A stretch of DNA of 7,906 nt from Lachnospiraceae bacterium (GTDB lineage: Bacteria; Bacillota; Clostridia; Lachnospirales; Lachnospiraceae): positions 1 to 7,906 of the forward strand of contig JAIKXK010000041.1 of the NCBI GenBank assembly GCA_024684155.1, read 5' to 3'. The position numbers were made by a program, and so were the translations under genes. Positions 1 to 6,518 of this stretch are shown piece after piece (position 1 is the stretch's first letter; each line of letters starts with the position of its first letter). Below the pieces are notes generated by a model, which saw nothing but the letters and a program-made list of their open reading frames with translations, was not told the DNA's origin and made no database searches.

Positions 1-245
1 GCCAGGAAAGCCAAATGCTTCCATACGCGATAATCCACTTTAATAAAAAATGCCATAGCAACAAAGCCTAAAATAGAAGCCATAAATTGTCGACGGACAT
101 AATAGGTTCCATCTCCAAACTTTATGGTTGCTTTATAGGCACTGGTGGAATAAAGCATTACCATACCAAATGCTAAAAGCAGAATTACCGTTACCAGCAA
201 TCCGTAGTCAAAATATTGAGTTTTAAAGTGTCCTTTTTTTGACAT
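1..245 (-). CDS. ftsW: FtsW/SpoVE-type SEDS peptidoglycan glycosyltransferase, N-terminal part
   Basis: The first 81 codons of a SEDS-family membrane protein; the rest lies beyond the left edge. SEDS proteins of the FtsW/SpoVE/RodA group polymerise lipid II into glycan strands together with a class B PBP, and such a PBP is encoded three genes upstream. Visible: a short polar cytoplasmic N-terminus (MSKKGHFKTQYFDYG), a first hydrophobic segment at about residues 15-32, the family-typical LYSTSAY at 31-37, a loop with YYVRRQF (48-54) and a second hydrophobic segment at about 55-69, followed by DYRVW. The ATG at 243-245 is 9 nt after the murD stop. Its likely ribosome site, GAGGAG, is formed by the last two codons of murD, implying coupling. 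Position after murD favours FtsW or SpoVE over RodA, but the visible part cannot separate division from sporulation use. Confidence 0.9.
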   Translation of the reverse strand, partial: MSKKGHFKTQYFDYGLLVTVILLLAFGMVMLYSTSAYKATIKFGDGTYYVRRQFMASILGFVAMAFFIKVDYRVWKHLAFL

Positions 246-254
246 AAAACTCTC

Positions 255-1604
255 TTACTCCTCATATCCGCGAGCAAATTCCTTAAACATATCTCCTCGC
301 TGTTCATAGTTATCAAACATTCCCCAACTTGCACAAGCAGGTGATAAAAGTATTGCTTCTCCCCTTTTCGCTTCGCTATAGCAAATATCCATAGCTTCCT
401 TTAAACTTTCTGCAAATGAGTAATCCATAAATCCATGGGCTTTCGCACACTCTGCGATTTTTTCCTTTGTCTGTCCAATTAAAACAAGTTTTTTCACTTT
501 ACCATGAAATGAATCGATCCACTCATCGTAGGTGGAATTTTTATCATATCCTCCACCAATTAAATAAGTTGGGCGATCCATAGCTTCGATTCCTTTGATT
601 GCAGCATCTGGATTGGTTCCCTTTGAATCATTATAGAATCGAACTCCTCTTTTTTCACAAACATACTCAATTCTATGTTCTACTGCATGAAAGGCTTTTA
701 ATCCACGAACAATTTCTTCAGGTTCAACACCCATAGCATCTGCCATAGCAATAGCTGCCATAGCATTTTCATAATTGTGAAGTCCTAAAATATTCAACTC
801 TTCTACAGCTATGATTTTTTCTTCCGGCATTTTATAAATAACACCTTCATTGTAATAGTAACCATCTACTCCATCTGGGAGCTTTGAGGCACTACTAAAG
901 TAAACCACCTTACAGTTTAAACTTTTTCCAAACTGACGTAGGACTTCATCCTCATAATTTAAAACACAAACATCATCCTTTGTCTGATTCTTTGTAACTG
1001 ACTCTTTGGCAGCAATGTAATTCTCCATGGTATGATGTCTGTCCAAATGATCTGGGGTTATATTTAAAATTGCACTTACCTTTGGTGCAAAGGTATCACA
1101 GGTTTCTAACTGAAAGCTTGAAATTTCTGCTACAAATACACTATCGTCTGTTGCGTCTTCTACTCTTTCGGTATAAGGGATACCTATATTCCCCACCACA
1201 CGAACATCCTGAAAATGCTGTTCCATTAAAAGTCCAGTCAAAGCCGTTGTAGTAGTCTTTCCATTGGTCCCGGTAATGGCAACTACTCTGCCCTTTCCTA
1301 GGGTATAAGCAAGCTCTACTTCACCAGATAAAGAAATATTATGTTTTCTCAAGTCCAAAACAAACTCTGAATCTGTTGGAACACCAGGACTTAAAACAGC
1401 ACAGGTTACTTCTTCTTTCACATGTTCAGGAACCTCGCCTAAGAATAATTCCACTCCTTTTAAAGAAGGATTCTTTTCAAAAAATCCCTCCTTGTTTAAA
1501 GACACATTTCCATCATATAAATAAAACTTCTCGTTTTTTTCCTTTAATAAATTTGAAGCGGCTACGCCACTTTTTCCTGTTCCTACTACTAAATACACTT
1601 CCAT
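255..1604 (-). CDS. murD: UDP-N-acetylmuramoyl-L-alanine--D-glutamate ligase MurD
   Basis: Cytoplasmic Mur ligase that adds D-glutamate to UDP-MurNAc-L-Ala using ATP. The protein is 449 aa, normal for MurD. Visible: an N-terminal nucleotide-fold start VVGTGKSG (6-13); the ATP P-loop TGTNGKTT (111-118); VGNIG (137-141); ISSFQLE (161-167); NITPDHLDRH (181-190); the lysine expected to be carbamylated in AAKE (K200); HRIE (310-313); YNDSKGTNPDA (324-334); and the C-terminal block LLSPACASWGMFDNYEQRGD (419-438). The frame stays open 10 codons further upstream, to 1634, but that start would overlap mraY. The ATG at 1604 has GGAG seven bases upstream, begins directly with the MurD N-terminus and lies 2 nt after the mraY stop, so it is chosen. 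All key motifs are present. Confidence 0.97.
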   Translation of the reverse strand: MEVYLVVGTGKSGVAASNLLKEKNEKFYLYDGNVSLNKEGFFEKNPSLKGVELFLGEVPEHVKEEVTCAVLSPGVPTDSEFVLDLRKHNISLSGEVELAYTLGKGRVVAITGTNGKTTTTALTGLLMEQHFQDVRVVGNIGIPYTERVEDATDDSVFVAEISSFQLETCDTFAPKVSAILNITPDHLDRHHTMENYIAAKESVTKNQTKDDVCVLNYEDEVLRQFGKSLNCKVVYFSSASKLPDGVDGYYYNEGVIYKMPEEKIIAVEELNILGLHNYENAMAAIAMADAMGVEPEEIVRGLKAFHAVEHRIEYVCEKRGVRFYNDSKGTNPDAAIKGIEAMDRPTYLIGGGYDKNSTYDEWIDSFHGKVKKLVLIGQTKEKIAECAKAHGFMDYSFAESLKEAMDICYSEAKRGEAILLSPACASWGMFDNYEQRGDMFKEFARGYEE

Positions 1605-1606
1605 TT

Positions 1607-2563
1607 TTACACTCCAAGATAAGCAACGATACACATAACAAGTGTAATCAAACTAAATACAACTACTACTTTTTTCTCTGACCATCCACCTAATTCAAAA
1701 TGATGATGGATTGGTGCCATACGAAAGATTCTTTTTCCATGGGTAAGCTTAAAATATCCCACCTGCAAAATAACAGAAATCACTTCTACTAAATAAATCA
1801 ATCCTACCAAAATAATAAACAAAGGCATCTGAAGTACATAGGCAATTCCAGCGACAAATCCACCTAGAGCAAGAGATCCTGTATCACCCATAAACACCTT
1901 TGCAGGATAGTGATTGTAAATTAAAAATCCAATTAACGCGCCAATAATCGCAACGCAAATACAAATCAAATCAGGGGCTTCTATTGCACATACAGCAGCA
2001 AAAAAGCATGCCACTATAATAGTAACGCAGGAGGCTAAGCCATCCAATCCATCTGTAAAGTTCACTCCATTTACAGTTCCTAATACAGCCACAAACAATA
2101 TGACATAATTAAACCATCCAAAATCTAAATATATACTTGGGAAGAATGGAACCCGAAGTGCAAGGCTAACATGTAACACCTGGGTTAAATAATAAGCAAA
2201 TACTATAGTTACTAAAAACTGTAAACCAAATTTCTGCCATGCAATTAAACCATCAGAACGACGAAGTACAACTTTTAGAAAATCGTCTAAAAATCCAATA
2301 ATTCCAAAACCAATGGTTAAGATTAAAACGGCTGCTGTTCTTCCTCCAAAGTTGGTACAAATAATAATTCCAGTAAGAAGAACTGCCAGCATAATTAAAA
2401 GTCCTCCCATGGTAGGAGTCCCCACCTTTGCCTGATGAGATTCCAAACACTCTCTTTCTGTCTGAGAAGCCTTTAGTTCTTTTAGTTTTTTAATAAGAAT
2501 AGGCATAAATAAAGCTACTATTCCAAAAGACAACACAGCTGATACTATAATCATTACTACCAT
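1607..2563 (-). CDS. mraY: Phospho-N-acetylmuramoyl-pentapeptide-transferase MraY
   Basis: Integral membrane enzyme that transfers phospho-MurNAc-pentapeptide to undecaprenyl phosphate, making lipid I. At 318 aa it matches the short Gram-positive type (E. coli MraY is 360 aa). Family motifs in order: the Asp pair in GFLDDFLK (D93, D94); NGVNFTDGLDGLA (165-177), with the conserved N and D residues; VFMGDTGSLALGG (223-235), with D227; and MAPIHHHFE (282-290), the His-rich loop. Many hydrophobic segments fit a polytopic topology of about ten helices, with the first at 3-22. The ATG at 2563 follows TAGGAGTG by about 11 bases; a second ATG three codons on would be a shorter-spaced alternative. It lies 20 nt after the PBP gene and 2 nt before murD. 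In many bacteria murE and murF lie between the PBP and mraY; here they do not. Confidence 0.97.
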   Translation of the reverse strand: MVVMIIVSAVLSFGIVALFMPILIKKLKELKASQTERECLESHQAKVGTPTMGGLLIMLAVLLTGIIICTNFGGRTAAVLILTIGFGIIGFLDDFLKVVLRRSDGLIAWQKFGLQFLVTIVFAYYLTQVLHVSLALRVPFFPSIYLDFGWFNYVILFVAVLGTVNGVNFTDGLDGLASCVTIIVACFFAAVCAIEAPDLICICVAIIGALIGFLIYNHYPAKVFMGDTGSLALGGFVAGIAYVLQMPLFIILVGLIYLVEVISVILQVGYFKLTHGKRIFRMAPIHHHFELGGWSEKKVVVVFSLITLVMCIVAYLGV

Positions 2564-2583
2564 TTAATTACTCACTCCTAACT

Positions 2584-4470
2584 TTAAGCACCATAAGGAA
2601 TCAAACCTGACACTGCGGTAGAATCCTCTGCTTCTTCTATGGTTTCAATGTTTAAATATGGTAAAATCTGCACCAAAATATTATGAACGATTTGCTGAGC
2701 ATACACTGAATGAGCCTGATCATCCACATTGGGCTGATCCACGATACAATATATTAGCACTTCCGGGTCATCTTGTGGTGCATAACCGATAAATGATACC
2801 AAATAGTTTCCATCTCCACGAGGAAGTTTCTGGGCTGTACCTGTTTTACCGCCCAAATCATATCCATAAACTCCCGCAGTTTTACCGGTACCATCCGATA
2901 CAACCATACGAAGATATTCTTTTAACTGATTTGATACTTCATCAGAAACAATTTCTTTTTCCACTACCGGATTAATTTCTTCTAATACATTTCCTGCCTC
3001 ATCTTCAATACCAGTTACAACATGAGGCTGATATAAATCCCCACCATTTACTAAAGCGCTAAAAGCAGACGCAAGCTGAATCATAGTGGTATTAAAGTTT
3101 TGTCCAAATGAGTTTGTTGCCAGGTTAATGGTCTTTGATAAATCATCTTCCGAATATAACAAAGAATCCGTTCTTGCTTCACCCGGTAAGTCTACATTTG
3201 TCTTTTGTCCAAATCCAAAAAGTCTTTGGTAATAATAGAAATTAGATCCACCAATAATATAGGACATCTGCATCAAGGCATCATTGCAGGAATCCATTAG
3301 CGCCCCGGCAATTGTTTCAAGCCCATGACCAGATCGATTTACGCAGTGAATTTCGTATCCACTGATTTTTTCCACACCATCGCACATGAAAGTTTCATCT
3401 CCCTTTAGAAGGCCACTTTCCAATCCCATGGCAACCGTAAAGGGCTTAAAGGTAGAACCTGGCTCATAGGTGGAACTTACGCAATAGTTTTGCCATAGTC
3501 CGTTTAAGACATCCAACTGCGCATCTGTATCCATCTCACTTAGTTCTTCTTCTGTATAAAGAGCACTTAAGTCTCTTGGGTTATTTAAGTCGAAGGTTGG
3601 ATAAGATGCCATGGCATAAATTTCCCCATTTTGAGGATTCATAATTAATACAGCAGTATTTAAACTACCATCATTTTCTTCATCTGCCAAAGTCTCGTTA
3701 AAAGCCTTCACTTCACTTTCCACAATACTTTGAATATTTAGATCAATGGAGGTAATAATATTCTTTCCATTTTCAGGATCAATTACAGTTTGTTCCAAAT
3801 CATTATCTGAATTTAAATATCCATAAGAACGACCATTGACTCCATTTAAAACATCGTTGTACTGATTTTCCAAACCAATCACACCGTTATTTCCAGAAGA
3901 TACAAAACCCACTAAAGAAGATGCAATGGTGGAATATGGGTATACTCTGTCATATTCCTTTTCAAACCAAATACCAGAAATCGTATCTCCTGTTTCTTCA
4001 TCATCCTCGTACTTCTCAAAAGAAGCCATCTCTTCATAAGAAACTCCTTTTGCCAGGATAATATATTGGCTATCGCTTTTTTCTTCTAAAGCTTCTCTCA
4101 TGGTAGCTTCTTCTATCTCTGGGAAACACTCTGTTACATAAGAAATCGTCGTTTCAATTTTATCTTCATTTTGATTTAAAACTTTTGCATCTAAAATAAC
4201 ATTGTATACATCCACAGAAGTTGCAAGGACGGTTCCATTTGCATCTACAATGTCTCCTCGCTTATAGGGGATAGTGGTACTATCATACTCTAACTGAGAC
4301 AGTACTATCTTTTCGTACTTATCACCGCTAGTGTATTCGATGTACATCAGTCTTCCTATAAGAACAACAAAAAGAACGCATATAACTCCGAACACTAATG
4401 TTAGTCGCCTCTGCATTCTTCTTGATAACTTATCTTTTATTCTTTTTTTCTGCCTTCTTCTATTAACCAC
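2584..4470 (-). CDS. ftsI: Class B penicillin-binding protein (FtsI/SpoVD-type D,D-transpeptidase)
   Basis: Membrane-anchored transpeptidase, 628 aa, that cross-links peptidoglycan made by a SEDS partner. Visible: a very basic cytoplasmic tail (1-22), a single membrane helix (about 23-44), the class B N-terminal region with RGDIVDANG (71-79), EYDRVYPYS (172-180) and GLENQYNDVLNG (199-210), then the transpeptidase domain with SxxK at STFK (S339 nucleophile, K342), SxN at SCN (394-396) and KTGT (542-545). It ends 83 residues after KTGT with no PASTA domain, unlike B. subtilis PBP2B and SpoVD. Cysteines C376 and C395 sit where SpoVD has its redox-sensitive pair. The start is GTG at 4470: an in-frame TGA lies three codons upstream, TTAGGA precedes it by about 10 bases, and the next Met falls inside the basic tail. 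Whether it serves vegetative division (FtsI) or spore cortex (SpoVD) cannot be settled here. Confidence 0.93.
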   Translation of the reverse strand: MVNRRRQKKRIKDKLSRRMQRRLTLVFGVICVLFVVLIGRLMYIEYTSGDKYEKIVLSQLEYDSTTIPYKRGDIVDANGTVLATSVDVYNVILDAKVLNQNEDKIETTISYVTECFPEIEEATMREALEEKSDSQYIILAKGVSYEEMASFEKYEDDEETGDTISGIWFEKEYDRVYPYSTIASSLVGFVSSGNNGVIGLENQYNDVLNGVNGRSYGYLNSDNDLEQTVIDPENGKNIITSIDLNIQSIVESEVKAFNETLADEENDGSLNTAVLIMNPQNGEIYAMASYPTFDLNNPRDLSALYTEEELSEMDTDAQLDVLNGLWQNYCVSSTYEPGSTFKPFTVAMGLESGLLKGDETFMCDGVEKISGYEIHCVNRSGHGLETIAGALMDSCNDALMQMSYIIGGSNFYYYQRLFGFGQKTNVDLPGEARTDSLLYSEDDLSKTINLATNSFGQNFNTTMIQLASAFSALVNGGDLYQPHVVTGIEDEAGNVLEEINPVVEKEIVSDEVSNQLKEYLRMVVSDGTGKTAGVYGYDLGGKTGTAQKLPRGDGNYLVSFIGYAPQDDPEVLIYCIVDQPNVDDQAHSVYAQQIVHNILVQILPYLNIETIEEAEDSTAVSGLIPYGA

Positions 4471-4493
4471 GATTAATCATTCCTAAGGGATTA

Positions 4494-4991
4494 TTAGTAT
4501 TGACTCATATAGTCTTCATCATCTATATCATAATACACTATTTGACCTTCGCTTGCATAGACCATTCCATATTCATTTAAGGCAGTCTGTTTAATCTCAT
4601 TAATATTTGTAGCAGTATCAATACGAGACTGGGCTGCGCTGTTAGAAGCCTTCATGTCACTGATATCCTCTTTTAAGGTTGAAATAGAACTCATATGAGA
4701 ACGAATGCTGGTCTGTAGGTTTACATATCCAATAAAAAATCCGCCAAACATTACAACAGCTATAATTACCATAAAAGCTGTCATTCGATTTCTTCTTAAA
4801 CTGCGAGCGTTCTGACGAGCACGACTCTTTTGTTTACGACGACGTTCTTCCTCTTCTTCTCTTCTTCTAGTCTCTCTATCCGGGAGAATATCACCTACAT
4901 TAACTGTATTTCCTTCTACGTAAGTCTGATAATATTCCTGATTTAATGCAGCATTTCCGTTGCTGTAATAATAAGTTTGAATTTCTTTCAT
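4494..4991 (-). CDS. ftsL: FtsL-like bitopic cell-division protein
   Basis: Small single-pass membrane protein, 165 aa, in the standard ftsL position between rsmH and the class B PBP. FtsL/DivIC proteins form a coiled-coil scaffold that activates the FtsW-PBP pair. Visible: a Tyr/Asn-rich N-terminal segment (1-35); a strongly charged stretch with an Arg/Glu block (about 39-69); one hydrophobic helix (about 71-90); a likely coiled coil (about 91-135); and a C-terminal part with LNEYGMVYASEGQIVYY (138-154), which resembles the end of FtsL/DivIC proteins. It closes with an acidic tail (DIDDEDY). The family is poorly conserved, so the call rests on topology and gene order. The roughly 70-residue cytoplasmic part is longer than in many FtsL proteins. 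The ATG at 4991 has GAGGTG six bases upstream. The gene ends with two TAA codons in tandem, 23 nt before the PBP start. Confidence 0.82.
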   Translation of the reverse strand: MKEIQTYYYSNGNAALNQEYYQTYVEGNTVNVGDILPDRETRRREEEEERRRKQKSRARQNARSLRRNRMTAFMVIIAVVMFGGFFIGYVNLQTSIRSHMSSISTLKEDISDMKASNSAAQSRIDTATNINEIKQTALNEYGMVYASEGQIVYYDIDDEDYMSQY

Positions 4992-5012
4992 TTAACACAC
5001 CTCACTACTTGC

Positions 5013-5047
5013 GCCCGATTCCTTCGCCTCACGCAAAGGAATCGAAC
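5013..5047 (-). repeat. Long inverted repeat / RNA hairpin before ftsL
   Basis: Minus-strand arms CGATTCCTTTGC and GCGAAGGAATCG enclose the loop GTGAG (core 5016-5044). One of the 12 pairs is T-G, which is a G-U pair in minus-sense RNA but a C-A mismatch in plus-sense RNA. Three more outer pairs (two G-U, one G-C) extend the stem to 15. The pattern favours a structure acting in the mRNA of the cluster. It lies 22 nt upstream of the ftsL ATG and just before its GAGGTG ribosome site. Confidence 0.85.
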
Positions 5048-5060
5048 CAAGCGTTCCCAC

Positions 5061-5079
5061 TCTTAGCATCACGCTAAAA
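5061..5079 (-). repeat. Short inverted repeat / RNA hairpin with matching loop
   Basis: Minus-strand arms TTTTAGC and GCTAAGA enclose the loop GTGAT: seven pairs including one G-U, which is again a C-A mismatch on the plus strand. Its tip GC-GTGAT-GC closely matches GC-GTGAG-GC of the longer hairpin downstream. The ATG of the 25-codon leader frame falls in this loop. Confidence 0.65.
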
Positions 5080-5099
5080 TAAAGCTGTTTTTCTATACC

Positions 5100-5113
5100 G
5101 GAGATCTCTCTCC
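5100..5113 (-). repeat. Small hairpin overlapping an orphan Shine-Dalgarno
   Basis: Minus-strand GGAGA-GAGA-TCTCC, five pairs closing a GAGA loop of the stable GNRA class. It starts 3 nt after the rsmH stop and overlaps the end of the AAGGAGGAG sequence there. The stem is short, so the structure is only a possibility. Confidence 0.4.
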
Positions 5114-5116
5114 TCC

Positions 5117-6079
5117 TTAAAGCGTTGACTCGCTTAAAGTTCTTTTAAATACTCTTAATTTTGCACTTTTTGATCTGGAATTTTCTTCTAATTCCTTTTC
5201 CCCTGGCAAAATAGGTTTCCTTGTTAACTGTTTTCCTTTTGACTTTTTTCCGCACACACATACTGGAAAGTCCTTTGGACAGGTACAGGGATCTTCGTTC
5301 TTTCGAAAGGCATTTTTTACAATTCTGTCCTCTAGGCTGTGGAACGTTATAATTGCAAATCTTCCGCCATCATTTAAAAGATCCACCATATCGTCTAGAT
5401 TTTCTTCCAACACAAAAAGTTCTCTATTAAGCTCAATGCGAAGAGCTTGGAAGGTTCGTTTTGATGGATGACCTCCAGTCTTTTTCATCTTTGCCGGGAT
5501 GGAAGCATCAATCACTTCATTCAACTGCCCCACCGTTCCAAAAGGCTTTTTCTGTCGATACTCTACAATATGTTTTGCTATATTTTTAGCGAATTTTTCT
5601 TCGCCATAGTCCTTAATCACATGAAATAATTCTGATTCAGAATATTCATTTAAAATACTTGCAGCAGTCTTTGGATTTCTTTGATCCATACGCATATCTA
5701 ATGGCGCTTCTGCAATCATGTAAGAAAAGCCCCGCTCCTCGGTATCGAGTTGAAATGAGGAAACTCCCAAATCAAGTAGGATCCCGTCTACCTTATCAAC
5801 GCCGAGCTTTTCTAACTCTAGCGCCATATTTTCATAGTTACTATGAACAATTGTTACCTTCTCAAATTGGCCTGCTTCTTTTAGTCGCTTCGTTGCTGCT
5901 TCTATGGCATCTTCATCCTGGTCAAATCCAATGAGACGGCCGCTAGTTAAGCGTTTGCAAATCTCTGTAGAATGGCCTGCGCCTCCTAAGGTTCCGTCAA
6001 CATAAATGCCATCTTCTTTAATATCAAGTGCATCAAGCACTTCATTTAACATTACCGAATAGTGTACGAATTCTTTCAT
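5117..6079 (-). CDS. rsmH: 16S rRNA (cytosine(1402)-N(4))-methyltransferase RsmH
   Basis: SAM-dependent enzyme (formerly MraW) that N4-methylates C1402 of 16S rRNA in the ribosomal P site. The protein is 320 aa, close to the usual 310-315. Visible: HYSVML (6-11); the SAM-binding VDGTLGGAGHS (27-37); GFDQDEDA (51-58); DGILLDLGVSSFQLD (98-112); RGFSY (116-120); PLDMRMD (126-132); HPSKRTFQALRIELNRE (204-220); ITFHSLEDRIVK (244-255). A cysteine set CTCP..FPVCVCG (C265, C267, C274, C276) lies near the C-terminus. The frame extends four codons upstream to a TTG at 6091, but that overlaps mraZ; the ATG at 6079 begins with the standard MKEFVHYSVML, is one base after the mraZ stop and has a weak TTGGA site, pointing to coupled translation. 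Confidence 0.97.
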   Translation of the reverse strand: MKEFVHYSVMLNEVLDALDIKEDGIYVDGTLGGAGHSTEICKRLTSGRLIGFDQDEDAIEAATKRLKEAGQFEKVTIVHSNYENMALELEKLGVDKVDGILLDLGVSSFQLDTEERGFSYMIAEAPLDMRMDQRNPKTAASILNEYSESELFHVIKDYGEEKFAKNIAKHIVEYRQKKPFGTVGQLNEVIDASIPAKMKKTGGHPSKRTFQALRIELNRELFVLEENLDDMVDLLNDGGRFAIITFHSLEDRIVKNAFRKNEDPCTCPKDFPVCVCGKKSKGKQLTRKPILPGEKELEENSRSKSAKLRVFKRTLSESTL

Positions 6080-6080
6080 A

Positions 6081-6512
6081 TTAAATTCCAATTCCTAACT
6101 CTGCCATCTGTTCTGCGATTTCATCCATATCATCGAAATTGTTGTTGTCGTCCCACTTCTTACCACTCCAAATTTCTACGCGGTTTAGAACTCCAACAGT
6201 CACAATATCCTTCGATAAATCTGCAAACTCTCGTAATTGATTAGGAAGTAAGATTCGTCCCTGCTTATCAATTTCAACAAAACATGCACCTGCAAAAAAG
6301 AATCTTGCAAACTTACGTGCACTTGCTGTAGTGGTATTGGCTTCACGGAATTTTTCTTCAATCAAATTCCATTCTGATAACGGATATACAAACAGACATC
6401 CATCTACACCTTTGGTAACAACAAACTCTTTCCCCAAGGCTTCGCGAAACTTTGCTGGTACGATTAAGCGTCCCTTTTCATCTATGTTATGTCGATATTC
6501 ACCCATGAACAT
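6081..6512 (-). CDS. mraZ: Transcriptional regulator MraZ
   Basis: DNA-binding protein that controls the division and cell-wall operon from its own promoter region; in different bacteria it represses or activates. The 143 aa are the usual length. It contains two AbrB/SpoVT-type swapped-hairpin repeats: DEKGRLIVPAKFR (11-23) and DKQGRILLPNQLR (82-94), together with ARKFARFFFAGA (65-76) typical of the family. The frame stays open upstream to 6554, but the ATG at 6510-6512 is chosen because a perfect AGGAGGTG (6519-6526) lies six bases upstream and the protein then begins MFMGEYRH, the normal MraZ N-terminus; an ATG two codons later is a lesser alternative. First gene of the operon, with a promoter and a GTGG-box array directly upstream, as expected for autoregulation. 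Confidence 0.97.
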   Translation of the reverse strand: MFMGEYRHNIDEKGRLIVPAKFREALGKEFVVTKGVDGCLFVYPLSEWNLIEEKFREANTTTASARKFARFFFAGACFVEIDKQGRILLPNQLREFADLSKDIVTVGVLNRVEIWSGKKWDDNNNFDDMDEIAEQMAELGIGI

Positions 6513-6518
6513 AAGGGA

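Larger units (their letters stand above)
4992..5116 (-). other. rsmH-ftsL intergenic region with three hairpins
   Basis: At 125 bp this is the only sizeable gap inside the gene cluster. It is unusually GC-rich in its middle (about half G+C over 5016-5075) compared with its AT-rich surroundings. On the transcribed (minus) strand it holds, in order: a perfect AAGGAGG directly at the rsmH stop with no ATG, GTG or TTG at a usable distance; a GGAGA-GAGA-TCTCC hairpin; a seven-pair hairpin; a 12- to 15-pair hairpin; and the GAGGTG ribosome site of ftsL. No T-tract follows the long hairpin, so it is not an intrinsic terminator. A 25-codon open frame (4992-5069) ends with a TAA touching the ftsL ATG. 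Function is unknown; a structured leader for ftsL, an RNA-processing site or an inserted palindromic repeat are all possible. Confidence 0.75.

Noticed and set aside
1376..1681. Open frames on the plus strand opposite murD, mraY, the PBP, rsmH, mraZ and the galactosidase.
   Set aside because: They lie antisense to strongly conserved genes, have no ribosome sites or recognisable motifs, and are explained as shadow frames.
2253..2450. A 65-codon minus-strand frame inside mraY.
   Set aside because: It is an out-of-frame shadow of a clear mraY reading frame.
5013..5047. The long hairpin as a Rho-independent terminator.
   Set aside because: No T-tract follows the stem on either strand, and it sits inside an operon just before a good ribosome site.
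5025..5060. GGTTCGATTCC on the minus strand resembles a tRNA T-arm.
   Set aside because: The flanking bases do not form the T-stem beyond two pairs, and no acceptor, D or anticodon arm fits upstream. The match is part of the long hairpin.
5085..5116. TATAGA as a possible -10 of an internal promoter before ftsL.
   Set aside because: No acceptable -35 sequence occurs 16-18 bases upstream; that region is the orphan Shine-Dalgarno and its hairpin.
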